Shown: positions 8,217-17,699, counted from the first letter of the stretch. The stretch is 64,000 nucleotides of DNA from Candidatus Thalassolituus haligoni (GCF_041222825.1 NZ_CP139482.1:527001-591000); one strand, 5' to 3'. Made by a program: numbers and translations. The notes: generated by a model not told the origin, from the sequence alone.

Positions 8217-8993
8217 TTGTCGATTTATCTTGAAAATGATGTGCTGTCTGATCCGCCTGCCCTGGCACCTAAAATCACCTATCAGACCCATCAGGATACC
8301 ATTGGCGAATTTACCCGGTTAATACCGGGCACCAGTCCGGAAGACTATCCAGAGGGCGAAGCCGCTGCCGCAGAATGGGTCAGCCTGTCCACCCATAGCG
8401 GCACGCATCTGGATGCGCCCTACCATTTTCATTCTACCCAGGATGCCAGAAACGGCGGCTCGCGCCCATCGATCACCATCGATGAAGTACCGCTGGAATG
8501 GTGCTTTCAGAACGGTGTGAAACTGGATTTTCGCCACTTTCCGGATGGCTATGTGGTCACCGCAGCGGATGTTGAAGCCGAACTGGAGCGGATTGGCTAC
8601 GACCTTCAGCCGCTCGATATTGTGGTGGTGAATACTCGTGCGGGGATGGCTTATGGCCAGCCAGGTTACGTCAATACCGGTTGTGGTATGGGTTACGAAG
8701 CCACCATGTATTTGTTGGAGCGTGGCGTACGCCTGACTGGAACCGATGCCTGGAGCTGGGATGCGCCTTTCAGTTATACCGCCGAACGTATTGCTGCCAC
8801 CGGCGATACCTCGCTGATCTGGGAAGGCCACAAAGCAGGCCGTGATATCGGTTATTGCCATCTGGAAAAGCTCCATAACCTGGAAGCGCTACCCTCTCAT
8901 GGATTTATGATCAGTTGCTTCCCGCACAAGATTCGCGGCGCATCAGCGGGCTGGACGCGTGCGGTCGCGATCTTCGACGATGAACAGAACTAA
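8184..8993 (+). CDS. Cyclase-family metal-dependent hydrolase
   Basis: 269 residues of the cyclase/kynurenine-formamidase family (PF04199 type). The metal-binding signature H-S-G-T-H-L-D-A-P-Y-H is at residues 71-81. Relatives hydrolyse amides, lactones or cyclic diketones. ATG 8184 has GAGGAG about 8 nt upstream and begins the family-like sequence; a TTG at 8145 in the same frame lies within the duplicated unit and is rejected. Located between the FAD monooxygenase and a cupin, it may open a ring or hydrolyse an intermediate of the same pathway. Confidence 0.8.
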   Translation: MAVNVLRRFVDLSIYLENDVLSDPPALAPKITYQTHQDTIGEFTRLIPGTSPEDYPEGEAAAAEWVSLSTHSGTHLDAPYHFHSTQDARNGGSRPSITIDEVPLEWCFQNGVKLDFRHFPDGYVVTAADVEAELERIGYDLQPLDIVVVNTRAGMAYGQPGYVNTGCGMGYEATMYLLERGVRLTGTDAWSWDAPFSYTAERIAATGDTSLIWEGHKAGRDIGYCHLEKLHNLEALPSHGFMISCFPHKIRGASAGWTRAVAIFDDEQN

Positions 8994-9094
8994 CGCTGGC
9001 AACGTAGATAGCAGGGCGAATTGACCGTGCTGGATGGACACCCCCAAGGCATCCCAAAAAATCGTTTTTATACACCGCGCAATGAGGTTTTTTT

Positions 9095-9679
9095 ATGAGT
9101 TTTCCTGATATTCACCGAGTCGTTACGGGTCACGATGCAGACGGCAAGGCCGTCGCTATTCTGGATGGCCCATTGGCCACCGTTGTACCGTTGACGGCCA
9201 TTCCCGGTACTGTGTTCCATGAAGTCTGGAGTACCTCGGCAACGCCGGTCAGCATCAATAACGACACCGATCCGACAGTGGGGGAACTGGTCTTGCCGCC
9301 GCCCGGTAATGGTACTCGTATTCGCTTTGTGGATATTCCCCCCGACACGGAAGACTATCTCGCAAATGGCGCCGGCCGTATGAAAGATGCGTTCAACGAA
9401 ATCGGCGATGAAGCCGCTTCTACAGTAAAAACCGACTCGCCCCATCCCTTGATGCACCGTACCGAATCGGTTGATTACGGCATTGTGATAGAAGGCGCCA
9501 TGACACTGGTGCTGGATGATTCCGAGGTTGAATTGCGTGAGGGCAGTGTGGTGGTGCAGCGTGGCACCAACCACGCTTGGGCCAATCGCTCCGGCAATAT
9601 GTGTCGCATGTTGTTTGTACTGGTCGATGGCAAGTACGAAGCAGAGATCGCTGCGGCCCTGGATAAAAGGAACGGTTGA
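9095..9679 (+). CDS. Single-domain cupin protein
   Basis: 194 residues with one C-terminal cupin barrel (about 105-190): H-R-T-E-S-V-D-Y followed by G-x-M-T-L-V-L-D and the second motif R-G-T-N-H-A-W. A metal site with His and Glu is likely but not certain. Too short and with too few barrels to be a gentisate dioxygenase. Its stop is one base before the start of the SDR gene, implying co-translation. It may be an isomerase, decarboxylase or small dioxygenase of the pathway. Confidence 0.75.
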   Translation: MSFPDIHRVVTGHDADGKAVAILDGPLATVVPLTAIPGTVFHEVWSTSATPVSINNDTDPTVGELVLPPPGNGTRIRFVDIPPDTEDYLANGAGRMKDAFNEIGDEAASTVKTDSPHPLMHRTESVDYGIVIEGAMTLVLDDSEVELREGSVVVQRGTNHAWANRSGNMCRMLFVLVDGKYEAEIAAALDKRNG

Positions 9680-9680
9680 T

Positions 9681-10457
9681 ATGGACTCTACGCTGTTTGA
9701 CTTGACTGGCAAGGTTGCTCTGGTCACGGGTGCTGGCGGTGGGCTGGGCAACGCCATCAGCAACGGGCTGGCTGCCCATGGAGCGACGGTGATTGTCTCG
9801 GATATCGATCTGACAGTCTGTGACGCTGTCGCCGACAGCATTCGTCGCCAGGGAGGAATCGCCCATGCGCTGGGGTGTGACTTGGCAGACCCGGTCGCCA
9901 TCAACCAACTGGTCACTGATGCCCTGGCATTGTGTGGCCGGGTGGATGTGCTGGTGTGTAATGCCGGTATTCAGGGACCTGCCGGTTCGCTAGCAGCGGT
10001 CTCGGATGATGACTGGGAGCAGGTGATGAACATCAACCTGCGCAGTGCTCAACGATTAACTGCCTTACTGATTCCGGCGATGGCTGAACGTGGTGACGGT
10101 TCGGTCATTCTGATGGCCAGCATCGCGGCGTTACGCGGCAACAAGGCGATTGGCCTGTACGGCTTGTCGAAGGCTGCACTGGCGCAGCTGGCGCGCAATC
10201 TTACTGTGGAATGGGGGCCATCCGGGGTGCGGGTGAATGCCATTGCCCCTGGTCTGATTCGTACCCCGCTGGCGACAGCGCTGATCGATAACCGTGCTTT
10301 TATGGAGCGTCGCTTGGCGGCCACACCGTTACGCCGGGTTGGCGAGCCAGAGGAAATTGCCGGAGTGGTCATCATGCTGGCCAGCCGTGCGGGTGGTTTT
10401 ATCGCCGGGCAAACCCTGGTGGTGGATGGCGGAACCCTGATCAGTGACGGCGGTTGA
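9681..10457 (+). CDS. Short-chain dehydrogenase/reductase (SDR)
   Basis: 258 residues of the classical SDR family: cofactor motif T-G-A-G-G-G-L-G near residue 13, N-A-G near 93, and the catalytic Y-x-x-x-K (YGLSK) near 157, with the terminal family feature GQTLVVDGG. ATG 9681 is chosen because it begins one base after the cupin stop and right before the family core; a longer frame from 9516 lies inside the cupin gene. Probably oxidises or reduces a hydroxyl/keto group of an aromatic-derived intermediate. Confidence 0.87.
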   Translation: MDSTLFDLTGKVALVTGAGGGLGNAISNGLAAHGATVIVSDIDLTVCDAVADSIRRQGGIAHALGCDLADPVAINQLVTDALALCGRVDVLVCNAGIQGPAGSLAAVSDDDWEQVMNINLRSAQRLTALLIPAMAERGDGSVILMASIAALRGNKAIGLYGLSKAALAQLARNLTVEWGPSGVRVNAIAPGLIRTPLATALIDNRAFMERRLAATPLRRVGEPEEIAGVVIMLASRAGGFIAGQTLVVDGGTLISDGG

Positions 10458-10530
10458 CCGCCTTTGGTGCGTAGCCGGTTGCTGACCGAGATGTTCCACG
10501 TTTTTGTTACCAGTATAAGAAGAGCACACT

Positions 10531-11520
10531 ATGAAACTGGCTTCACTCAAATCTGCACGTAAACACGGTCGTTTGGTTGTGGTATCCCGCGACCAGACTC
10601 TGGCGGCCGATGCCTCTATGATTGCGCCGGATCTGCTTTCTGCGCTGGAGTGCTGGGATACCCGTCAGCCAGAGCTGGAAGAAATTTATAGCCGTCTCAA
10701 CGATGGCACTTTTATTGGTGCCTTTGCGTTTGACCCGGCCCAATGCGCTGCGCCGTTACCCTGTGCACCGCAATGGCTGGATGCCTCGGCCTTCCTGAAT
10801 CACGGCTACCTGATGGAACGTGCGTTTAATACCGAACGTATCCCTCACTTCGAGACCATTCCCGTGATGTACCAGGGTGCCAGTGACGATTTTCATGGCC
10901 CGATGGACGATATGGTCATGGCCAGCGAAGAATACGGCATCGACTTCGAAGGAGAGTTTGGTGTGGTGGTGGGAGCCATTCCGATGGGTTGCAGCCCGGA
11001 AGCCGCAGAACAACAGATACGTTTGATCGTCCAGGTCAACGACTGGAGTTTACGGGCACTTGGCCCCCACGAAATGAAAACCGGCTTCGGTTTTTTGCAG
11101 GCCAAGCCATCCAGCAGCTTTGCCCCGATTGCCGTTACTCCTGACGAACTGGGTGATGCCTGGGCGAATGGCCGGGTCAATATGCACCTCAAGGTCGAGT
11201 GGAATGGTGCGCGCTTTGGCGAACCCCATGGCCGCGAAATGCATTATTCATTTGGTGAACTGATTGCTCACGCAGCTCGCACCCGTACCTTGTCAGCGGG
11301 CAGTGTGGTGGGATCTGGCACGGTGTCGAATCAATCCCGTGCCGCTGGCTCAGCCTGTATTGCTGAACGGCGAGTCATTGAAATTATAGATGAGGGTGCC
11401 GCTAAAACACCTTTTATGCAGTTTGGCGACCGGGTGCGGATGCAGGCCATGTTTGATAACGGTGATGCCGGCCCCTTTGGTGTTATCGATCAGCGCGTTG
11501 TTGCATTAACCAAGGACTGA
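10531..11520 (+). CDS. Fumarylacetoacetate hydrolase (FAH) family protein
   Basis: 329 residues with the FAH C-terminal fold: metal-ligand region E-Y-G-I-D-F-E-G-E-F-G near 132, Asp in VNDWSLR near 170, and the GSGTVS loop near 264. Such enzymes hydrolyse acylpyruvates or other beta-diketones, typically the last step after ring opening. ATG preceded by AAGAAGAG. The next gene follows after 4 nt. A second FAH gene at 62409 belongs to the other FAH subtype (about 290 residues), so the two are not duplicates. Confidence 0.83.
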   Translation: MKLASLKSARKHGRLVVVSRDQTLAADASMIAPDLLSALECWDTRQPELEEIYSRLNDGTFIGAFAFDPAQCAAPLPCAPQWLDASAFLNHGYLMERAFNTERIPHFETIPVMYQGASDDFHGPMDDMVMASEEYGIDFEGEFGVVVGAIPMGCSPEAAEQQIRLIVQVNDWSLRALGPHEMKTGFGFLQAKPSSSFAPIAVTPDELGDAWANGRVNMHLKVEWNGARFGEPHGREMHYSFGELIAHAARTRTLSAGSVVGSGTVSNQSRAAGSACIAERRVIEIIDEGAAKTPFMQFGDRVRMQAMFDNGDAGPFGVIDQRVVALTKD

Positions 11521-11524
11521 AACC

Positions 11525-12490
11525 ATGCATATAGTAATTACTGGAGCCAATGGCTTTGTCGGCAAGGCTCTGGCGCAGCGTCTGTGTGGTATGGGGACGC
11601 TGGGTAGCAGAACAATAACGCGACTGACCTTGCTGGATCTGTCGTTTGATAACGTTTTGAGTGGTGATGTGGCGGTCAGCCAGCGCTCTGGCAGCATCGC
11701 CGACCAGGACTGGCTGGTGTCGCAATTTCCCGCCAGCGATACGATGGATGTGGTGTTTCACCTCGCCAGCATTCCCGGTGGCATGGCAGAAACCCACTAC
11801 GAATTGTCTCGGGCAGTGAATCTGGATGCAACCCAGACCTTGCTGGAGCTGGGGCAAACCCAGCAGCAAGCCGGTGGGCCAGCCCCCATCTTTGTCTTTG
11901 CCAGCAGTATTGCCATTTTTGGCACGATGGATGGCCCAGTATCCGATGACACACCGGCCCGCCCGCTGATGACCTATGGCGCACAAAAACGCATCGGGGA
12001 AATTCTGCTGGAAGACTTCAGCCGCCGGGGCTGGGTTGACGGCCGCTCCTTGCGATTGCCTGGTGTATTGGCCCGTCCGCCAGCCAATACCGGCCAGTTA
12101 TCGGCCTTTATGAGCGATATTATCCGTGAACTCGCGGCTGGACGCCCGTTTGTCTGCCCAACCGCGGCGGCGGCAACAATCTGGGCTTCCTCCCTAACCA
12201 ACGTGATCGACAACCTGATTCATGGCGCTGTGGTGCCGGCGCAGCAGCTGGCGGGCCAGCGCACATTCACCTTGCCAACCCAGGTCTGCACCATGGAAGC
12301 ACTGGCACAAGCGGTGGGCAGGGTATACCAGGTGCCAGCCATGGAGCTGGTGCAATTCAGCCCGAATAAGCGGATAGAAACCCTGTTTGGGCGTTTCCCG
12401 CCTTTACTCTCAGGGCATGCAGACACGGCCGGTTTCAAAGCCGATGCTAACCTGGATGCACTGGTACGGGATGCCTTGCTGACAGCATGA
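11525..12490 (+). CDS. NAD-dependent epimerase/dehydratase (extended SDR)
   Basis: 321 residues starting with the Rossmann motif T-G-A-N-G-F-V-G and carrying the active-site Y-G-A-Q-K (about 149). Length and the FASSIAIFG segment resemble the D-erythronate-dehydrogenase-like branch of the extended SDRs. It starts 4 nt after the FAH gene and is the last of the plus-strand catabolic genes. Probably acts on a hydroxy-acid product; substrate not readable. Confidence 0.78.
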   Translation: MHIVITGANGFVGKALAQRLCGMGTLGSRTITRLTLLDLSFDNVLSGDVAVSQRSGSIADQDWLVSQFPASDTMDVVFHLASIPGGMAETHYELSRAVNLDATQTLLELGQTQQQAGGPAPIFVFASSIAIFGTMDGPVSDDTPARPLMTYGAQKRIGEILLEDFSRRGWVDGRSLRLPGVLARPPANTGQLSAFMSDIIRELAAGRPFVCPTAAAATIWASSLTNVIDNLIHGAVVPAQQLAGQRTFTLPTQVCTMEALAQAVGRVYQVPAMELVQFSPNKRIETLFGRFPPLLSGHADTAGFKADANLDALVRDALLTA

Positions 12491-12550
12491 CTGGTCATGG
12501 CTGGCAACCAGCAGGGACGCACCAACTATAATAACAATAAGGTGATTATC

Positions 12551-13252
12551 ATGAGGTATCTGATCGGATTGATCCTGTGTCTGAGCTGGCTGGTGGCCAA
12601 CGCAGATGACGTTTTTAGCATGCGAATGAACGCGTTTCGGCTGGTGAGTGATGTACTGCTTTACCACAACCCCAGGTACAGCAATCAGGATCCGGCATTA
12701 CGAGAGGAGTATCATCAGCTGGCTGTTACTCTGTCTTCGTGGTCGGCTGCAAACCGTTTCGGCCCCCTTGCCAGCAGCCAGACCCTGGTCAGCGACCTGG
12801 AGGCGGCAGTGACAGATGTCGACCAGCTGGCTCCAGAGCTGGACTACCTGTTCCCGATCTATATGAACAAGATGTTGCAAACCCATGCCGCTTTGGATGA
12901 GTTTCTGGCTAGCCTGGAACCGCAGGATTCCGACCGCTCCATTCTCAACGACGTTGCCGTTTCGGTCTCCATGCAGAACCTGGCCTATCAGGCCCAGGTA
13001 TTCGGTTCACTGAATTTCTACCTATTGGGTGGAGACCCGGATGCACTCAGTTTGCTGGATGACCAGATACTGCAAAGGTGCATCAAGGCGGTGGAATCGA
13101 AGGACTACCAGAACCTGGAAGAACAGCAAAAAATACAAGACATTCTCACCAAATACCGCTTTATCCGTACCCATGTCACCGGAGAGAAACAGCAATGGAT
13201 ACCCGATCTGGTGGCTCGTTATCGCAACAGCATCGTTGACGTGGCTGACTAA
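12551..13252 (+). CDS. Hypothetical exported protein
   Basis: 233 residues with a signal peptide (hydrophobic core IGLILCLSWLV, predicted cleavage after VANA at about 18) and an otherwise helical, glutamine- and leucine-rich sequence. No family recognised. ATG 12551 begins the signal peptide; an in-frame ATG at 12497 would add 18 polar residues in front of it and is less likely. It lies 60 nt after the epimerase gene, but its nature suggests an unrelated periplasmic housekeeping protein. Confidence 0.65.
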   Translation: MRYLIGLILCLSWLVANADDVFSMRMNAFRLVSDVLLYHNPRYSNQDPALREEYHQLAVTLSSWSAANRFGPLASSQTLVSDLEAAVTDVDQLAPELDYLFPIYMNKMLQTHAALDEFLASLEPQDSDRSILNDVAVSVSMQNLAYQAQVFGSLNFYLLGGDPDALSLLDDQILQRCIKAVESKDYQNLEEQQKIQDILTKYRFIRTHVTGEKQQWIPDLVARYRNSIVDVAD

Positions 13253-13399
13253 AACAAACGTCTACTGGAGATTTCCCTGCTCCTCAGCAGATGGCGCGGC
13301 AAAAGCGCTTTTGTTGAGTGCTGATAACCGAAATACTGGCAAGACGCGTTGCTGGCCGATAATCTGTGGTCAACCTCTATCGACGACAGCAAAAACCAG

Positions 13400-15211
13400 A
13401 TGAACCTGCACCAGATTCGCCAATTGGCGGGCGATAGCGTATTTAAAAAAGGTACCGACCTGCTGGAACAGGATCGCGTGCAGGCGCTGCATTCGGAAAA
13501 CAGCCATGATCGGATCACGGTGACGTCGGATGTACAGGGCACCCGGCGTTATCAGGTGACACTCACTTTTGCTGACGGCAGTTTGCTGCACCACCGCTGC
13601 ACCTGCCCGGCTGCCGATTACCAGCCGATCTGCAAACATCAGGTCGCGACTTGCCTCGAATATCTGGACAGCTTGCAAGACGACGTCAGCGGGCCAGGCG
13701 ATAACCAGAACAATGCCGCTGATAACACCTCTGCAAAAAATTCCGCAAACACCGCGCCACGCAAGCCAGCCAAAAAAGACACCGAGTTGGAACAGATACA
13801 ACAGTGGCTTCAACAACAGCCTAGCGCCGCGCTCATCGAACGCCTGTCCAGACTGGCCAGCCAACACCCCGAACTGCGTTCCGAACTGGCGATTCAGGCA
13901 GCACTGGCGCTCTCGCCACCCACGCCTGCCGCATTAAACAAACACATCACCAAAGCCCTGCCAAAACGCACGGGCCTGTGGGAATACCGCAAGGTGGCGC
14001 AATATTTTGACCGCGCGCTGTTACAGCTACAGCCGGTGATCGACCACATCGCCAACCTGCCAGCCGAGACTGCGCTCAACTGGAGCGCCAAGGCCTTACA
14101 ACGGCTGGGGAGCGTGCTGGAACAAATTGATGATTCGGGTGGTTTTCGAGAGGCGCTGGAATACACCCTGGGCAAGGCAATCAGCCGCGACGTTGCCCGG
14201 CTCGACTGGCCACAAGAATGTAAGCTGACCTGGTTACTCAACCAACAACTGGACAACAGCGACCTGTTCCCATCGGTGGCGGAGCTGGAACTGTCCGATG
14301 GAGAGAAACAAGCGTTTTACCAACAGGTAAGAGCAGAATTTGATCGCATTGATGTTGCCAGCGATTACCGCCAGAGAACCCGCAATCAGCGCCTGCACAA
14401 CCTCGCCGGGTTACTGACCAGTCGACCGGCACCGACATTAAGCCCCCGTGAACGGTTGGCCATCGACGAAAAAACAGCCACCACCGCATGGGAGTGCCTA
14501 CGCCTGGCCGAAGGCTGTCTGAATCTGGATGACGAACTGAGCGCAGAAGACTTCCTGCTTCGAGCCAGATCACTGCCACATGACGAGCATAACCGAAACC
14601 GCTTTGACGACGTGCAGCAACGCATCGATCTGGCGTCGGGCAAGGCCGTCAGCGTCTGGCAGCAGCGCTGGCAGAACTTCCAGCAAAGCCCCGGCTACAA
14701 GGACTGGAAAATTCTCAATGCGTTGGTGGAAGACTACTCGCTCCAGGCCAGCGTCCCAGCCGACTGGCAAGCTCAGGCCGACGCTTGTTTGCGTCAAGCA
14801 CTCACCCAGCCTGCCAATTCAAAACCGAGCTGGAGGATGCGCGCCGTGACCGACGACATGGTCAATTTCTACCTGGCCACCTCGCAACCGGAACAAGCCC
14901 TGGCCTGGGTCAAACAGCAACCGGTAAGCATGACAGCCATGATCAACACCCTGAAGCAGCCTGCCAACTATCAACAGGCATCAGATACCGTGATCGCCCT
15001 GGCCACCAGCGCATTAAACGACCGGGTGGCCATCACCCATAACCAGGCCTATGCCGAAGCTGTAGAAGCTCTGCAGCAACTGCAACAAGGGTGGGGCAGC
15101 GACGGAGACGACGGGTTTCGCCAGCTGGTGCGTGAACTGGAGGCAACCAACCGCCGCAAAACCAACTTCGTCGCCGGACTGAAAAGACACTTCAGCGACT
15201 ACCTGAAATAA
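13400..15211 (+). CDS. SWIM zinc-finger protein
   Basis: 603 residues. The SWIM signature C-x-C-x(n)-C-x-H is seen as C-T-C-P...I-C-K-H at about residues 70-83, inside an N-terminal domain of about 100 residues that starts with the typical IRQLAGDSVFKKG. A low-complexity linker (asparagine, alanine, lysine) at about 100-130 leads to a long helical repeat-like region up to the C-terminus. SWIM domains bind zinc and are predicted to contact DNA or proteins. Start ATG 13400 chosen because it begins the domain; a TTG at 13349 is in frame but has no obvious support. Confidence 0.75.
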   Translation: MNLHQIRQLAGDSVFKKGTDLLEQDRVQALHSENSHDRITVTSDVQGTRRYQVTLTFADGSLLHHRCTCPAADYQPICKHQVATCLEYLDSLQDDVSGPGDNQNNAADNTSAKNSANTAPRKPAKKDTELEQIQQWLQQQPSAALIERLSRLASQHPELRSELAIQAALALSPPTPAALNKHITKALPKRTGLWEYRKVAQYFDRALLQLQPVIDHIANLPAETALNWSAKALQRLGSVLEQIDDSGGFREALEYTLGKAISRDVARLDWPQECKLTWLLNQQLDNSDLFPSVAELELSDGEKQAFYQQVRAEFDRIDVASDYRQRTRNQRLHNLAGLLTSRPAPTLSPRERLAIDEKTATTAWECLRLAEGCLNLDDELSAEDFLLRARSLPHDEHNRNRFDDVQQRIDLASGKAVSVWQQRWQNFQQSPGYKDWKILNALVEDYSLQASVPADWQAQADACLRQALTQPANSKPSWRMRAVTDDMVNFYLATSQPEQALAWVKQQPVSMTAMINTLKQPANYQQASDTVIALATSALNDRVAITHNQAYAEAVEALQQLQQGWGSDGDDGFRQLVRELEATNRRKTNFVAGLKRHFSDYLK

Positions 15212-15275
15212 CCACCTAAAAGAGCGAATTTGGCCAGACTAACAGGTAGCAGTAGAGCATCCATAAAAAAGCAGA

Positions 15276-15281
15276 TACAAT
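15276..15281 (+). promoter_or_regulatory. Probable -10 box of the tRNA-Arg promoter
   Basis: TACAAT lies 42 nt before the tRNA 5' end and is followed by a GC-rich discriminator (ACGCGGCC), the pattern of stringently controlled stable-RNA promoters. The -35 region is weak. Confidence 0.45.
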
Positions 15282-15322
15282 ACGCGGCCTTGATTCAGGT
15301 AATCCTAGCCTGAACTCATCGA

Positions 15323-15399
<77 letters not shown>

Positions 15400-15525
15400 T
15401 ATTTCAAGCCGTTCTGGCGATAGTGGTTACTAACTTCTAAAAATTGAGACCATTTTGAGACCACGTCTGAAAATGCGATATCAGGGCTCAAGCCGTTTTT
15501 GACCTTTGCCTTCATTCTCAAAAAA

Positions 15526-16527
15526 TCACTCCGCAGGCCAGTAAACCCGGACCAATGGCATAAGCGTTCTGCCTTCGACATCGAAGCTTTCGTAATGAGT
15601 CACAATCAAATCTGCCAGGTCGTCCATATCCACCAATGTCAGCTGCATGGTGGAGCGTTCCGCTTCGTAGCGGGCCTCTTTGCTAAAGCCTCCAGTACTG
15701 AGATACAACCCATTATCACCTTCGCGCAAGGCGCCAATGAAACTGCGTACGGTGGGTGACCCGATTTGCCCTTTGCGATGTTTCACCTCTACCTTTATTC
15801 GAGGACTGGTCAACCCCAGACCGTCTGGTGAGGCAATAATATCGACACCACGATCAGGCCCCTTTGGAGATACTTTGGTCTTGAATCCCATAGCTCGCAA
15901 AACAGCAGCCATCATTTGCTCCATTTCATCGGCATCCAAGGCTTGAAGCAGGTCCTTAATCAACTCATGGCTACGGCTGATGACCTCCTCCTTGACTTGC
16001 TCTAACTGAACCTCTTCGGTGAGTCCATCAGATGTTTTGGCTGGATTACCTTCAAGCGCATTTTTCAGTTCTGTCTGACAGTCGTTATTCAAAGCAAACA
16101 AGGTCAAGGTAGAGCCCAGTGTGTTACGCACAGCTGCCGACAAGTCATCTCGCCGGACTTTTCCCAGCCACTCAATCTTTCGACGACTGCCATAGTCGTG
16201 CTCTTCGTCATCAGCGGCGTAGTAGTATTCGCCCTTATCCTGGCCAATCAAGTATTCCCGGGTTTCAGGGCCATAGGAAATCACCAGATCACCGGCCTGA
16301 ATCTCGTCACGAAACTTGCGTAGCATAGCCAACGCGTTGCCAGTTTTGCCTGAATTTCCATAGATGGCCACATAGACAGAGCGCAGATCTTCCGCTGTTT
16401 GGTACTGCGTCAGATCACCGAGTTCATCCCAGCCGATTGCAACATAATCACCCCCAGAAAAGTCCTCAAAATAGCGGCCGCCTCTTCCTGCTCTTACCAT
16501 CCATCCGTTCATTAGTGCTGTGTCCAT
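15526..16527 (-). CDS. Mrr-type (type IV-like) restriction endonuclease
   Basis: About 333 residues. The C-terminal half has the Mrr_cat nuclease core: G-P-D-R-G-V-D-I-I-A, then V-E-V-K-H-R-K, the D...E-x-K PD-(D/E)xK signature near residues 225-255. The N-terminal half (MNGWMVRAGRGG...GDYVAIGWDELGD) is the modified-base reading type of domain often attached to Mrr nucleases. Such enzymes cut DNA carrying foreign modification. Start uncertain: ATG 16527 or 16512, neither with a good ribosome binding site. It is the tRNA-proximal gene of the island. Confidence 0.82.
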   Translation of the reverse strand: MDTALMNGWMVRAGRGGRYFEDFSGGDYVAIGWDELGDLTQYQTAEDLRSVYVAIYGNSGKTGNALAMLRKFRDEIQAGDLVISYGPETREYLIGQDKGEYYYAADDEEHDYGSRRKIEWLGKVRRDDLSAAVRNTLGSTLTLFALNNDCQTELKNALEGNPAKTSDGLTEEVQLEQVKEEVISRSHELIKDLLQALDADEMEQMMAAVLRAMGFKTKVSPKGPDRGVDIIASPDGLGLTSPRIKVEVKHRKGQIGSPTVRSFIGALREGDNGLYLSTGGFSKEARYEAERSTMQLTLVDMDDLADLIVTHYESFDVEGRTLMPLVRVYWPAE

Positions 16528-16633
16528 TGTTGTTGGGTGGGTCAAGTCTTTGCGGCGTTCTTCAAAACTGAAAGCCGAGACGGTTGAAAAAGTACCCAGA
16601 GGAATCAGATAGTACTTAAAGTAAACAAATAGC

Positions 16634-16978
16634 TTATAAAGGCACTAAAATGCCTTGAGATATTCGTTGGTGGATACGATACCTCATCGCAAATGGATTG
16701 GGGGTTCCCGGTCGGCGTCTGGGCTCTGGAAAACGCTTCAATCCCCAATCTTCATAGTCGGTTCCGACGCATCCTCTGCCACCTTCGCAGATTTAGCACA
16801 TCAAAAGCACGATTCTCTTGCTCCGGGTTTAGTATGTGTCTTCCAATGGGCCGAGCTACCAGGTCTGCCAGTTGTAGACCTGCTGAGTTGGACGCTTTGC
16901 TGGTCATTCGTAATTTGAAAGGCAGGCCCTGATGGAAGCGGTTCTCACCGTCACAAATACGGCGAAATTCCACTTCCG
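16634..16978 (-). pseudogene. Remnant of a DUF3800 gene, 3' part, frameshifted
   Basis: On the minus strand the segment from about 16978 to 16780 encodes EFRRICDG, then LQLADLVARPIG, then NRAFDVL, the typical C-terminal part of DUF3800 proteins. After NRAFDVL the frame is lost, but a +1 shift restores CEGGRG...YEDWGLKRFP, the normal DUF3800 ending, up to a stop at 16634-16636. The 5' part of this gene is missing and its place is taken by a flavin reductase. DUF3800 genes are common on mobile and defence-linked DNA. Confidence 0.8.
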
Positions 16979-17699
16979 TGGGCGGCATCGAGATAGCAGT
17001 TTGCAAATTTGCATCTGGCGCACTCTCCAGCACCATCAACAGGCGTGATTCGATATTGTGCAGGCCCAGCTTCTGTTGCTCCTGGACAAAGCGAGGGTGA
17101 CTGGCATTGACAGCCTGGATCATCAGATAAAAAACGTTTTCGCCCAGACGGGTGTCGAGCAGGTAAGGGGCCGGAGCGGCTGGATCCTGGTTTGGTTTTG
17201 CCCCCTGGGGATGAGGTATCACCATGGCGTATCCGCCCTGATGATAAAGCAGAGGTGCTCGGCCAAAGTCTTCAAAAACCTCAACTTTGCCGATCAGAAT
17301 CCAGTGATCACCGGCATCAATATGCTCGAACAAGCTGCACTGGAAGTTGCCAGAGCAACCATCAAATACCGGAGCTCCACCAAAACCCTGGCGGAAACTG
17401 ATACCGGCATATTTATCATCCGCCGGGCGAGCGAAGCCGTTGGACAGCTCGATTTGATCAGAAGCTAAAATGTTGACAGTGAAATGCTGTGCGGCCTGAA
17501 AGGTCTCCCAGGCACTGGAGCGTTTGTCGAGGCTCCAAAGAATCAGCGGTGGATCCAGCGATACCGAATTGAAGCTGTTGGCGGTGACGCCAACCTTGTT
17601 TCCATCCGCATCGATCGCCGTAACAATGGTGACACCACAAGCGAAGTTACCCAGTGCGCGGCGGAACTGGCGTGGGTCAAAAGGTGTTGCAGAACTCAT
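16752..17699 (-). CDS. Flavin reductase fused to DUF3800 remnant
   Basis: 315-residue ORF. Residues 1-160 are a flavin reductase domain (RRALGNFACGVTIVTA, GVTANSFNSVSLDPPL, WILIGKVEVF), the NAD(P)H:flavin oxidoreductase partner of two-component monooxygenases. Residues about 180-242 look like the start of the MarR-like C-terminal domain known from 4-hydroxyphenylacetate hydroxylase reductases. From about residue 243 (EFRRICDG) the sequence switches to DUF3800. The original C-terminus is therefore lost. The reductase domain seems intact and may still work, perhaps without effector control. ATG 17699 has GGGAG upstream; a longer start at 17723 is less likely. No monooxygenase partner adjoins. 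Confidence 0.8.
   Translation of the reverse strand: MSSATPFDPRQFRRALGNFACGVTIVTAIDADGNKVGVTANSFNSVSLDPPLILWSLDKRSSAWETFQAAQHFTVNILASDQIELSNGFARPADDKYAGISFRQGFGGAPVFDGCSGNFQCSLFEHIDAGDHWILIGKVEVFEDFGRAPLLYHQGGYAMVIPHPQGAKPNQDPAAPAPYLLDTRLGENVFYLMIQAVNASHPRFVQEQQKLGLHNIESRLLMVLESAPDANLQTAISMPPTEVEFRRICDGENRFHQGLPFKLRMTSKASNSAGLQLADLVARPIGRHILNPEQENRAFDVLNLRRWQRMRRNRL

Noticed and set aside
9095..9679. Cupin gene as a gentisate 1,2-dioxygenase
   Set aside because: Only one cupin domain in 194 residues; gentisate dioxygenases are about 340 residues with two barrels.
9516..9680. Upstream-extended start for the SDR gene
   Set aside because: The added residues lie inside the cupin gene and precede the normal SDR N-terminus; ATG 9681 fits better.
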